Below are positions 23,401 through 34,890 of a stretch of DNA of 64,000 nt, one piece after another. The translations under genes were made by a program, and so were the position numbers. Under the pieces are notes generated by a model. It worked only from the letters and a program-made list of their open reading frames with translations, was not told where the DNA came from and searched no databases. The DNA comes from Moringa oleifera (Eukaryota; Streptophyta; Magnoliopsida; Brassicales; Moringaceae): contig JAJFZO010000857.1 in NCBI GenBank assembly GCA_021397835.1, positions 310,001-374,000 on the forward strand, in the 5' to 3' direction. How positions within the stretch are numbered: the first letter of the stretch is position 1; each line of letters starts with the position of its first letter.

Positions 23401-24160
23401 GTGATTTAGGTTAACATAAATTTATTAGTTTATATATATATATAATAATAATAATAATCATAATATTTGTTTTTTTTTAATCGAACTCAATGAGTAATTC
23501 ATGAAATCTTAAATTTAACTATTAAAAGTAAATTCAATGGTGCGTGGAATTTAACTTGGACATAATTTACAAATTGATAATTATTTTATGAGGTTGAATT
23601 TTTGTAAATTTTTAATGATGTATTTTTATATTATTTAAACAATTTTAAAGTTAAAATGAGAAATTACAACCCCTAAAAGATTAGATAGAACAAATTTAAT
23701 TTTACTATTGATAATGATAAATTCATACCCAAAATTAATTAAACCAATGGCTAATTTATGGGACCCTAACGTGGGTGGAGACTTCTATTTCACCTTATAA
23801 AATAAATGGGTAAGTGAAAAAAAGATTATAATACTTGTAAGTGAAAGTGTCTATAAAGTAAAAGAGTACTTAAATATTAACTTTTCAATTTGATTTGGAG
23901 GAATGTTATTGTCCTTTCCACGAGCTCTATATATTAGACCATTAAATAGTCCAACCTTATGATTTTCTAATCAATCCACTTGTTACTTAATTTGGTTCAT
24001 TGTTTTAAGTTATTTTCATAAGTTTGGACAACTTGTAGTTGAGTGAGATTGTAGGCATGTTTATTATAAAGTGAAGGTAAAAAAGAATTTGAGATTTAGT
24101 AATTTATTAAATGTAATGAGATGTCTATAACTTGGAGAATGATGTTGATTTCAGCTCAAT
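23401..24160. other. AT-rich DNA with (TA)n/(ATA)n microsatellite
   Basis: A TA/ATA simple repeat lies at 23431-23458. The rest shows no gene. It may include unreadable upstream parts of the gypsy element that becomes recognisable at about 24200. Confidence 0.4.
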
Positions 24161-24199
24161 ATGGCAAATTGTAAATTAAGTTCTTATAATCAATTTTCT

Positions 24200-25334
24200 A
24201 TCTTCGATAGCTCTCTTTTTAAAACCAATGCATTGTGTGTTCCATCTTGTGCTTTGAGACAAGTGATATTGGCAGAAGCTTATGATGGTGTTTTAGGACA
24301 CTTTAGTAGAGATAAAACTTTAACTTTTATTTAAGCTAATTTTAATTGGCCAAAAAAGTTCAAAGATGTGGATAAATTTGCAAAGCAATGTAGGATTTGT
24401 CATTTGGCTAAAACAAAGGGCACAAATTTTGGTTTGTATAGTCCATTACTAGTGCTTAATGCTCAATGGGAGGATGTGAGTCTTGATTTCATTATGGGAC
24501 TGCCAAGAACGCAAAGGAAGAAGGATTAAGTTATGGTTGTTATGAACCGATTTTCAAAGATGTCTCACTTTGTTCCTTGCAATAAAACAAATGATGCATC
24601 TTATATTGTTGATTTTATTTTAATGAGATTGTGAAATTGCATGGCATTCAAACGATGATTATTTTTTTATCGAAATTCAAAATTTCTTAGCCATTTTAGA
24701 GCATCATATGGAGGAAGCTCTATACTTCTCTAAATTTTAGTAGGTCCCATCATCCTTAAACCGATGGACAGACAGGGGTAACAACTTGGAGTTTGGGGAA
24801 CTTGCTTAGAAGTTATGTTGGCAAAAACATTAAGCAATGAGATTTTGTTTTTCCACAAATGAAGTTTGTTGACAACTGCTCCATGAATCATAGCATATGT
24901 ATGAGTCCATTTCATGTTATTTATAGTGCTCATCCTACAGGTCATTTGGATTTGGTTCCTTATCCTACAGCCAAGCAATTTAGTAGAGATGGTGACGAGA
25001 GGTCGAAACAAATTAAGAAGTTGGATGAGAGTGTAAGGGCAGACATTGAGAAGCAAAATGACAAATACAAGCATGTTTTCAATAAACATTGAAAGCATGT
25101 AGAGTTCAAAGGTTTGGATTCATCTAAGGAAGGAGAGGTTTCCACAAGATAAGTTTGGGAAGTTAAAACCAAAAGCTGATGGTCCCTTCAAAGTGCTCGA
25201 AATGATTAGTGAAAATACTCATTACCAGCTAATTATGGATTTTCCCTAACATTCAATATGGCTAACATAAGTCCACAACAAGCTGAGAAAGATATTGGAG
25301 ACTTACGAATAAGTCATTTTCAACTAGGGGAGAT
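24200..25334 (+). pseudogene. Ty3/gypsy pol remnant (integrase), 3' end
   Basis: Broken reading frames spell the end of a plant Ty3/gypsy polyprotein. In order: the zinc-binding H...C-x2-C stretch (VLGHFSRDKTL near 24287; CRICHLAKTKG at 24389), the first catalytic Asp of integrase in LDFIMGLPRTQ (24485), NRFSKMSHFVPC (24546), KFLSHF (24678), SPFHVIYSAHPTGHLDLVP (24904), and the C-terminal RFPQDKFGKLKPKADGPFKV (from 25132). Several stops and frameshifts separate these, and the second catalytic Asp region is damaged. Gag, protease, reverse transcriptase and the 5' LTR are not visible, so the element is 5'-truncated or too decayed to see. A polypurine tract (ctaggggagat, 25324-25334) leads directly into the 3' LTR. 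It is not functional. Confidence 0.85.
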
Positions 25335-25976
25335 TGACATATGAGTACCTATGTTATCACAATCATCCCATGATGTTATGTGATACACTAGTGATATGCA
25401 CCTTGGAAGATTTTCAAGAGAAAGTGTTATGGAAGTTTCTTTAGTTATCGACAGTTGGCCTGCACCTTAGCAAATTTTCAAGTGAGAGTTATTTTAGCTC
25501 ACTAATGATATTTTTCTATCAACAAAATGCATTGAATCAGCTAGTTATTAGTAAAAACTTAATTCTTTTGTAGTCCTTATGCATGAAGTGTTGTTCCATG
25601 CATTAGTATTTATTTACATGCGTTAGACTTAAAAGATAGCTTAAACTTTGATTGTATGTGAAGAAACTCTTTAATTTCTCTTTTCAATCTCTAGATCTCT
25701 TTGTTTGAAAGCCATTAAGAGTTAAAAACATCTCTGGATCTCTTAGGGTAGTGTTCATTTGCATCCTTTTGAGTGCTGAGTTGTGAGATTTTTATATCCT
25801 TGTTTATTATCCTTAGGATGGTGATTTTCTATACCCCTTTGGTACTAAACTTGGTGGTGAGCTTTTTATCCCTTATTTTCATTTAGATCTATTTAAACTT
25901 GTACTTTCAAGATAAATTTTTCAGTAACGTTACATCATTTCTATTTTAAATACCATTCCATCATAATGCAGCATCA
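25335..25976 (+). mobile_element. 3' LTR of the Ty3/gypsy element (reference copy)
   Basis: 642 bp, TGACAT...GCATCA, directly after the polypurine tract. It links the LTR family of this window to Ty3/gypsy. Telomere-like C-rich array begins immediately after its last base. Confidence 0.8.
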
Positions 25977-27212
25977 CAAACCACTAAACCCTAAACCTTA
26001 AACTACAAACTGTAAATGCTAAACCCAAACCAAAAAATCTGAATCACTAAACCTTAACTCCTAAACCAAAAACCTAACACCTACCCACTAACTTGTAGTC
26101 ACTAAACTTTAAACCATAAATCTTAACCCTTAAACTCTACCCCTTGCACATTAACTTCTAAACGCTAAACATTTAACCGGAAAACCTAAACCTTAAATCA
26201 TAAACTTTAAACTCTAAACCATTAAACTTAAACCTCTAAACCCTAAGCCTTAAATTCTAAATCCTAACCCTTTACCCTTAAACCGAAAACCTTAACCTCT
26301 ATACACTAACTTGTAAACCATAATCATCAAACCCTAAATCTTAACCACTAACCACTAAACCTTAAAACCCAAACATTTAGTTGTAAACACCAATCCCAAA
26401 CCCAGAACCATAAATCTAAACCTTGATTGCCAAACCTTAAACCTTAAACTTCAAACATTAAACCTTAAACCTTAAACCTTAAACTCTAACCCTTCAATCC
26501 TAAATTTTAAATGCTAAGACCAAAATCGTAACCCCTAACCTTAAACCTTAGACCCTAACCCCTAACCATTAAGCCGTAAACCCTAATATTAAAACCTTAC
26601 CCATAAACCTTATGCCCTTAAACCCTAGCCTCAAACCTAAACTAAAATCCCTAAACCTTAAGCCATTAACGTTAATCCTTAACCCTTAATTTCTAAATCA
26701 TAAACCCTAAACTTTGTAGCCTAAACTAGAACCATAAAAAAAATTAACCGTAGGCTTTAAACCTAAACCCTTAACCCTAAGCCCTAGACCTTAAACCTAA
26801 AATACAAAACCCTTATCCCTAAACCCCACATCCAAAACCATAAGTTCTAAACTCGAACTCTTAAATCATAAACACTAAACCTTAAGCCCTAACCCATAAA
26901 CACTAACCCTAAATTTGTAAACCTTAACACTAAAAATCATAATCGTAGAACCCTAAATCTTAAATCGTAAACCCAAAACTCAAAATGTAAACTGCAATCT
27001 CTAAACCTTAACCCCTAAACTGAAACCTTAACAACTAAAGCTTGGCTACGAAACCTAAATCCAAACCCTTAAACCCTAACACCAACTCCCTAAGCCATAA
27101 ACCTAACCTTAACCCCTAAAGCCTAAAACCCAAACTATGACCACTAAACCAAAAACCAAAAACCCTAAGCCTTTAACCATAACCATTAAATCTTAAACCT
27201 CAAAAACTCTTA
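25977..27212 (-). repeat. Degenerate telomere-like array, C-rich strand on +
   Basis: About 1.2 kb of imperfect CCCTAAA words (aaaccctaaacc, accttaaacctt). It abuts the 3' LTR on the left and a 5'-truncated LTR on the right. No coding sequence. Confidence 0.85.
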
Positions 27213-27832
27213 GAAGATTTTAATGATGTTTATTGATGAATGATTGGCATACACCTTAACAGATTTTAATAAGAAAAAGTTATGGTAATGTTTTTTAATG
27301 GTAGACAGTTGGCATTACCTTAGCAAATTTCTAAGAAAAAGTTATTTCGAACCACTAACTCCATTTTTTATCAAGAAATGCAGTGAATGGGCAAATTATC
27401 AACACTAACTTGATTATTTTCATAGTCCTTATTCATGGAAGGTTGGTCCATGTTGTAGTTTTTGTTTTCATGCTCTAGGCTTGAAAAAGAGCTAAGACTT
27501 TGATTATAGTTGTAGAAACATTTTGAATTCTCTCTTTTATCTCTGTATATCTTTCGTTGCAACCCATTGAGTGGTGAGAAATATCACTATATCTCTTAGG
27601 GTGATGTATATTTGTATCCCCTTAGGTGGTGAATTATGAGGTTTAGGTATCCTTATTTGTTGTTCTTAGGATGGTGATTTCTATATCTCTTTGGTATTAA
27701 ACTTAGTTATGAGCCTTTTATCCCTATTTTATTCACATATGTTTGACTTTATGCTTTTAGTTTTTAAATGAATTTTTCAATAAAGTTACCAAATTTTCAT
27801 TTCAAATACTGTTCCATCATAACACGGTATCC
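27213..27832 (+). mobile_element. LTR copy, truncated at its 5' end
   Basis: Matches the LTR at 25335-25976 from about its 60th base to its end (gttccatcataacacggtatcc). The first bases are missing and no target-site duplication is seen. It is probably a solo LTR or a duplicated piece. The antisense open stretch at 27371-27562 is not a gene. Confidence 0.7.
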
Positions 27833-28800
27833 ACAATCCTTAAACCTTAAACCACGGACCTTAACCTTAAACTCGATAACACAAACCACTAAACCTTAAA
27901 CTATAAATCATAAAACATTGCCCCCAAACCCTAACCCGAAATTCAAAATCACAAATCCTAGATTCTATAACATATACTCAAACCTCTAACCATAACCCTT
28001 AACCTGTAAACTTTAAACACTAGTCCTTAAACCCCAAACACTATCCCTTAATCCTAACCCCGAAATCATAAAACCTTGAACCCTAACCCCCAATTTCTAA
28101 GCCCAAATCCAAACGAGTAAACCCCTTAAAATGTAAATCCATCCCTACCTTTTAACCGTAATCCATAACTCATAACCCTCAAACACTTAGCACTAAACCT
28201 GAGCCACTAAAACCTTGTCATTAAAAACACTAAACCCTAACTCACAAATAATAAATCTCAAAATAGTAAACTTTAAACCTTAAAGCCAAAATCTTAAACC
28301 AAAACCTCCAAACTCTAGACCTTAAACAATAAATAGTAACTCCTAAACCCTAAATCTAAACATTACATTTTTAACCCTAAACCTTCACAGCAAAACACTA
28401 AACCCCAAACTTTACAACCCAAATCATATTCCCTAAACCTTAAACCTTGAACTCTAACTTTATACCTAACACCCAACACTTGAGACCCTAAAACCCTAAC
28501 TCTTAAACCCTAATTTTTAAACCTTAACCCCTAACTATAAACCCTAAACCCTATCACAAAAATCTTGACCATAAACATTACACCTTAAACCCTAAACCTT
28601 AAATAGTAAAACATAAACATTAAACCCAAACCACTAAATTTTAAACCCTACACCTAAAACCTTAACTCCTAAAATTAAACCCTAACACGTGGTCTTAACC
28701 TTTAGCACATAGCCACTAAATTCTAAACCTTAAATCCTAACCCCTAAATTCAAATCTTTAAACCCAAAACTTAAGCCTTAACCCCTAAACTGTAACCTAT
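27833..28800 (-). repeat. Degenerate telomere-like array, C-rich strand on +
   Basis: About 1 kb of imperfect CCCTAAA words. At about 28800 the strand switches (cccttaggatttagg) and the G-rich strand continues on +. Confidence 0.85.
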
Positions 28801-28956
28801 AACCCTTAGGATTTAGGATTGGGTCAGAGGTTAGAGTTTAGGCTTTGGGGTGAGTTTAAGGTTTAAGGATTAGGTCTTTAGTTTTAGAGTTTTGGGCATA
28901 GGGTTTATAGTTTAAGATTTACTGTTTAGGGTTTTGCGATTAGGGGTTAGGGTTTA
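28801..28956 (+). repeat. Degenerate telomere-like array, G-rich strand, left of the LTR
   Basis: Short TTTAGGG-like run between the strand switch and the inverted LTR. It continues at 29619. Confidence 0.8.
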
Positions 28957-29417
28957 TGATACCATATTATGAATGAACGGTATTTGAAATTGAAATGATG
29001 TAACTTTGCTAAAAGATTTGTTCAAAAAGTACAAGCACAAGGTTAAATCAATTTGAATGAAAATAAAAGATAAAAGGCTAGCCACCCAGTTTAATCCCAA
29101 AGGGATATAAAAATTCACTATCTAAAGGATAATAAATAAGGATCAGAAGCCTCACAATTCACCACTCAATAGGATATAGATGAATACCACCTTAAGAGAT
29201 ATTGAGATGTTTTTCCCTACTCAATCGCTCCTAACCAAAGAGATACACGGATGAAAGAGACAACTAAAAGAGTTTATACACATACACTTTTAGTCTAAGC
29301 TATCTTTTAAGTCTAAAGTATGAAAATAAATAGTAGTGCATGGAACAACCCTCCATGTATAGGGATTATGAAATAATTAAGTTTTTGCTAATAACAAAAT
29401 CATTCAATGCATATCTT

Positions 29418-29459
<42 letters not shown>

Positions 29460-29618
29460 TTAGTGGGTTGAAATAAATTTCTCTTCAAATTGCTAAGGTG
29501 TATGCTAGCTGTCCACCACTAAAGAAGCTTCAATTACTTCGTCTCTTGAAAATTTATGCCAACTATCCATCACATAGCGTCATGGGCTGAATGTGGTAAT
29601 ATAGGCTGTCCCATGTCA
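28957..29618 (-). mobile_element. Solo LTR, minus orientation
   Basis: A full-length 662-bp LTR with both termini intact on the minus strand: TGACATGGG at 29618 and GGTATCA at 28957. The flanking 5-mers are GTTTA (28952-28956) and ATTTA (29619-29623), a target-site duplication with one change. It has a copy-specific GA tract at 29419-29459. No internal element sequence. Confidence 0.8.
29419..29459 (+). repeat. (GA)n microsatellite inside the LTR
   Basis: About 40 bp of GA with one interruption. The other LTR copies have no such tract at this place, so it expanded in this copy. Confidence 0.9.
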
Positions 29619-31155
29619 ATTTAAGGTTTAGGATTTAGAGTTTACGATTTTAAGTTAAAAGGTCAAGGTTTAAAGTTTAGGGTTTAAGGTTTTGGGGTTT
29701 AGGGTTTAAAGTTTAGAGTTTAAGGTTTTGATGTTTAGGGTTTATTAAGTGTTCAGGTTCAGAGTTTTGGTTTTAAAATTTAGGAGTTCAACTGTAGGTT
29801 TAGGGGATATGGACTTAGGTTTTTGGTTAGGAGCTTAGGATTTAGAGTTTAGTATTAAGGTCTTAGGGTTATGGTTTACGGTTCAGAGTTTACGATTTAA
29901 TGGTTAGGGTATAAGGTTTTGTGTTTAATAGGTTATGGTTTTAGGTTTTCGAGCTAGGGTTTAGGGTTTAGGGTTTAAGGTTTAGTGATTAGGGTTTGGG
30001 GGTTCGGCTATGGAGGTTAAGGGTTTTATGCTTAAGGTTTTGGGTTTTGGGTTGAAGTTTGTGGGTTAGTTTTTAGTGGTTAGGGTTTGGACTTAAGTTT
30101 TACGGTTTATAGTTTAGGGGTTAAGATTTATGGTTAAGAGTCAGTGGTTATATTTTAGGGCTTAAGGTTTAGGGTTTTTGATTTTAGGCTTTGAGGTTAG
30201 GGTTTGGGGGTTAGGGTTTGGGCATTAAGGTTGAGTGTTTAAGGTTTAATGGTTAGAGTTTATGGGTTAAGGTTTAGTGTTTATAATTTAAGGTTTAGGG
30301 CTTAGATTTTAGGCTTAGGATTTTGGAGCAATGGATTTAAGTTTAGTGTTTAGAGGTTAGTGTTCAGTGTTGAGGGGACAACATTTAAGATTTAGGGTTT
30401 CGGGGTTAGGATTTAATGCTTAAGGTTTGTGAATTATGGGTTAGGCGTCAAATGTTAGGGGTTTAGGAATAGGTTTTTAGGATAAGGATTTAGGGATTAA
30501 GGCTTACAATTTATAGTTTAGAGCTTAAGGGTTAGGGTTAAGAGTTTAACGGTTATTATTTAGGATATAGGTGAGAAGTTAGCATTTAGGGTTTAGTATT
30601 TAGAGATTAAGGTTTAAGGTTTATAGATTATGGTTTATGTGTTTGGTTTTAGAGTTTAGGGGTTAGAAATTAGAGTTAAAGGTTAAGGTTTAAGGGATAA
30701 GGCTTATGGTTTAGGGGTTAGGGTTAAGGGGTTACGGGTTATGTTTGGCCTTTGGGATTTAATGATTAATGTTTATGGTTTGATGTCTGAGGGTTATGTA
30801 GGAGTTAGGGGTTAGTGTTTGGTGTTTAGGTTTAAGATGTAAGGGTTGAAGAATAAGGAGTAATGGTTTTTGATTAGGGTTTTAGGGTTACGATTTAGGG
30901 TTTTGAGGTTAGGGTTTGGTGCCTAAGATTTAGAAGTTAAAGTTTTGGGTTTAGGGGTGAATGCCTAGGATTTACGGTTTAAAGCTTATTGCTTAGGATT
31001 TAGGAGTTAAGTTTTAGGGTTAGGATTTAAGGTTTCACGTTTATGGATTGTGTTTTAGAGTTTAATATTTAGGGTTCTAGTTTTAGATTTTAGGATTTAT
31101 ATTTTAAAGGTTAAGGTTAAAGGGCTCGGGTTAATTGGTTAAGGGTTAGGGTTAA
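29619..31155 (+). repeat. Degenerate telomere-like array, G-rich strand
   Basis: About 1.5 kb of TTTAGGG-like words. Phrases such as gaggggacaa and aaatgttaggggtttaggaa recur near 33710, 49470 and 62340, so it shares ancestry with the G-arrays of the higher-order repeat. It leads into an F-array at about 31156. Confidence 0.85.
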
Positions 31156-33125
31156 GGGGTTAATTGGGTTTAGTACATAATTATGCCTAAGAACTTAATG
31201 ATCATAATAAATGATTAAGCCTAACGTGTAATTGACCCTAACAATTAATTTGACTTGATAATTCATTAAGTCTAACAATTTGCTATGCCAAAAATTTAAT
31301 TAAGCCTCAAATTTAATTGTGTTTAGCCAAGAAAACAAGGTGGAAATATAATTAAGCTTAAATTTTTAAACTTAACATAAAAGTGGACTTGATAAAATAT
31401 TAAACTTAAGATGTAATTAAGCCTAATAATTAATTAGAGCATAATCATGACCAAACAATTAATTGAGTCTAATAATAATTGTGTTTATGGTTTTTTTTTT
31501 AAAGAATTAGTTAGGTCCAATATCTAAATTAGCCGCAAAGAAAAAGTTGGACTTCATTTATAATTGGGCCTTAACAATATTTAAGCCCAATAAGTAATTG
31601 AGCCTAGGATATAATTGGATTTGAGATGTAATTGAACTTAATAATTAATAAAATAATAATTAATTAGATATAAAATTAATTAAGCTTAATAATTAGTTGA
31701 GCTTAAAATTTAATTGTTAATAATAATTAAATGGGTCCAGGATTTAATTAAGCATAACATACATGAACCTACCACATAATTAGGCCTACAAGTAAGTTGG
31801 ACCCCAATATAATTCAATTAAAGATATAACTGAGCATAATAAATAATTGAACCAAATCATTATTTGGGCTTGACATATATTAATTGACACAGAAATTAGT
31901 TGGATTTAATATTTAATTAGGTGAAATATATAATTGAGACTAATAATTAGTTAGACCTAGCAATTCATTTGGTGCTATTAAGAATTGATTAAATCTAATA
32001 AAAAACTAAGCTTAATTATAATTTAGCCTAATAAGTAATTAGATTTAAATAAATGAGCCTAAGAACTAAATTGCCCTAATGAATAGCTATCTAATGTTTA
32101 ATTTAGTCTAACAATTACTTGGACCTAGCAATTAACAAGCCCTCACAATTAATTGAGTCTAAGACTTAATTGTATATGAGAATTAGTTGGCTTGTGATTT
32201 AATTAACCTTATAAAAATTTGCACTTAACATATGATTGAGCCTCAGAAATAGTGAAGCCCAAGATGTAACTCATCGTATAATTAGCCTAAGATATAACTT
32301 TGATTCACTAATAATTTGACCTAATATGCATTACTTATGATATAATTAGGCTCAATAAATAATTAGACTTTGCATTTATTGCCTCTAATAATTAATAATA
32401 CATATCACTCATGAACCCAAGAATTAATTGGACTTTCTTCAAATTAGGCATGAGAATGTTAATAGTGTATAATAAGAGAAAAAAGGATTTATTATATAAT
32501 TATGACTAAAATAAAATTACACAAAATAATTATTTGAATTTAAGATTTAATTGGGCTTAGTGTGCATGGGAACAACAAATACTTGGACCTCTGGAACAAT
32601 TTGGGTTATAATTGGATCAAAATTACAATTAGACCTAAGAACAAATTGTGCCTAAGATATAATTGGACCCAAATTATAATTTGATTTAAGTAATAAAGAG
32701 CCTTGCAATTAATTTGGTCTGATAGATAATTAGCCCCATAACATAAAAGCACCTAAGGTATAATGAAGTCTAGAGTGCACGAAATTGAGAAATAATTCAG
32801 CCCAAGATCAAATAAGGCACTTATATTAATTGGCTAAAAAAAATTGAGTCTAATAACTAATTGGATCAAGTAATTAATTGGGAGATTAAACTAAAAATAA
32901 AATGCGTAACATATAATATGACCTAAGAATAGAGTAGATCTAATAATAATTGATTCTAATGTGTAATTGAGGTTAACAATTAATTAGACCTAACAATTAG
33001 TTGGGCTAAATAAGTAGTTGAGTTTAGGATTTAATTGGGTTTAATAAAAAACTAAATTTAATAAGTAATTGTGCATGATAAATAAATTATATAAATGGGA
33101 CTAATAGTTATTAATTGGGGCAAAC
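31156..33125 (+). repeat. 17-bp minisatellite array, forward (F)
   Basis: About 2 kb of the 17-bp unit (aattgagtctaataata, taattaggcctaca), with the long variant (catgaacccaagaattaatt) near 32405. No coding sequence. Confidence 0.8.
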
Positions 33126-33965
33126 ATTAAGAGTTTATAGATTAAGGGTTAGGGTTTTGGGTATAAGGATTAGGGTTTAGGTTTTAGGGCTTGGTTAGGG
33201 GTTAAATTTTATAGAATTGAAGCTTGGGTTAGAGGTCTATAAGTTAGGGTTTATTGTTTGGGAGTTCGAGTTTAGAATTTAGGGTTTATTGTTTGGGAGT
33301 TCGAGTTTAGAATTTAGGATTTAGTGATTAGAGTTCAATAATTAGTGCTTAGGGTACAACTCAGGGTTATGGACTAGGGTTTAGAGATTAGAGTTGAAGC
33401 GTTTTGGTTTAGAGTTTTGGGGTTTAGGTATGGGATTTTACAGTTATGATTTATGAATTAGTTTTTAATGGTTAATGTTTTGGATTTTAAGGTTTATAGT
33501 TTATGATTTAGGATATAGAGGTTAAAGTTATATGTTAAGGTTTTGAATTTTGGGCTTTAGAGTTATTATTTGGGGGTCAGGGTCTGGAGTTTAACGTTGA
33601 GGGTTTATGGTTTAAAGATTAGGGTCATTTAGAGTTTATAGTTTAGGTTTGAGGACTTAGATTTTACAGTTTTGAGTTTAGTGTTTAGAGGTCAATATTC
33701 AGGGCTGAGGGGATAAGGTTTAAGGTTTTGAGGTTGCGGTTTAGGGTTTGAGATTTATGAGTTATGAGTTAGGTGTTAAATGTTAGGGTTTTAGAAATAG
33801 GTTCTAGGGATACGGGTCTAAGGGTTTGGGTTTATAATTTAGTGTTTAGGAGTTTGGTTTATGGTTTAGAGTTTAAAGTTTATGGTCATTGTTTAAGATT
33901 TAGGAGTTAGTGTTTAGGGTTTAATATTAATATTTAAGGTTTACAGATTAGAGTTTAGGGGTTAT
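33126..33965 (+). repeat. Telomere-like G-array of unit 1
   Basis: TTTAGGG-like words containing gggcttggttagggg and tttattgtttgggagttcgag, which match 48960-49690 and 61740-62535 in order. Confidence 0.8.
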
Positions 33966-34028
33966 GCATAACGGATGTTAATTGGGTAAAAAAAATAAAA
34001 ATATAATGAGACTTAATATAATTGTGCC
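33966..34028 (+). repeat. Short junction segment with 17-mer-like words (unit 1)
   Basis: gcataacggatgttaattgg followed by a run of A/T and taattgtgcctaatcc. It separates the G-array from the C-array. The same junction occurs at 49691-49755 and 62540-62595. Confidence 0.7.
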
Positions 34029-34870
34029 TAATCCTTAATACCTAAACCATAAGCCTTGAATGCCAAACCTTCAACACTAATCCCTAACTCTTAAATCTTC
34101 AACCTTAGACTATAAACTCTAACGCTTAAACACTATACATTAAACCCTAAACCCTCAACTCTAACCACTCTGCCCTAACTTTTAAACCTTAAATCCTAAA
34201 CGACCATAATCCTTAGATCTTAACTCTTAACTCCTGAACTTTAAACCCAAATAGCCAAACCTTAACCACTAAATCCTAAATCACTAACCCTAAACTCTTA
34301 GTCCTAACTCCTAGACCTTAAACCCAAACCCTTAAACCCTAAACTACCCTTAAAGCCTAAACTTTAATCCCTAAGCTGTAAACCTTAAACTCTAACCACC
34401 AAACATGAATTAGTAAACTCTAAATTGTAAAGCTTATCCCTCAAACCTTAAACCCCAACTCTTTGACCTTAAGCTGTTAGCACTAAACCCAAAATCTTAA
34501 ACTCTAACCACTAGACCCTTAACTTTAAACCCTGATACCTAAATGATAATCCTTAAACCATAACCCTAAAGCCGTTAATCTTAAATAAAATCCTAACTCT
34601 TAAACCTTAAACACCAAACTTTGAACCTTAACCTCAAAACAAGTAATCATTAACCAAAACCACAAAGTTGTAAACATTAAACCTAACCTTTAAACCATAA
34701 ATCCTAAATCTTAAATATTAAACTGTAAACCATTAAACCCTTTAACCATAAATCCTCACCCATAAACCTGAAGCTTCTATCACAAATCGCTAGTCCCTAA
34801 ATCCTAAACACTAAATCTTAAACATAGTCCTTAAACCCTAATTCCTAAATCGTTAATCGAAGACATTGAA
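34029..34870 (-). repeat. Telomere-like C-array of unit 1
   Basis: Imperfect CCCTAAA words. Includes aagtaatcattaaccaaaac, found also near 50320 and 4685. Confidence 0.85.
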
Positions 34871-34890
34871 CCCTGGGTTTAGGGTTCAAT
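34865..34890. repeat. Perfect inverted repeat at the C-to-G strand switch
   Basis: Arms attgaaccct (34865-34874) and agggttcaat (34881-34890) around gggttt. This 10-bp perfect stem sits exactly where CCCTAAA-type DNA turns into TTTAGGG-type DNA. Unit 2 has a decayed version (attgaattggtttaggattcaat, from about 50518). Confidence 0.85.

Noticed and set aside
24859..25092. 77-codon open frame as a separate gene
   Set aside because: It reads as the integrase C-terminal part of the broken gypsy pol and belongs to that element.
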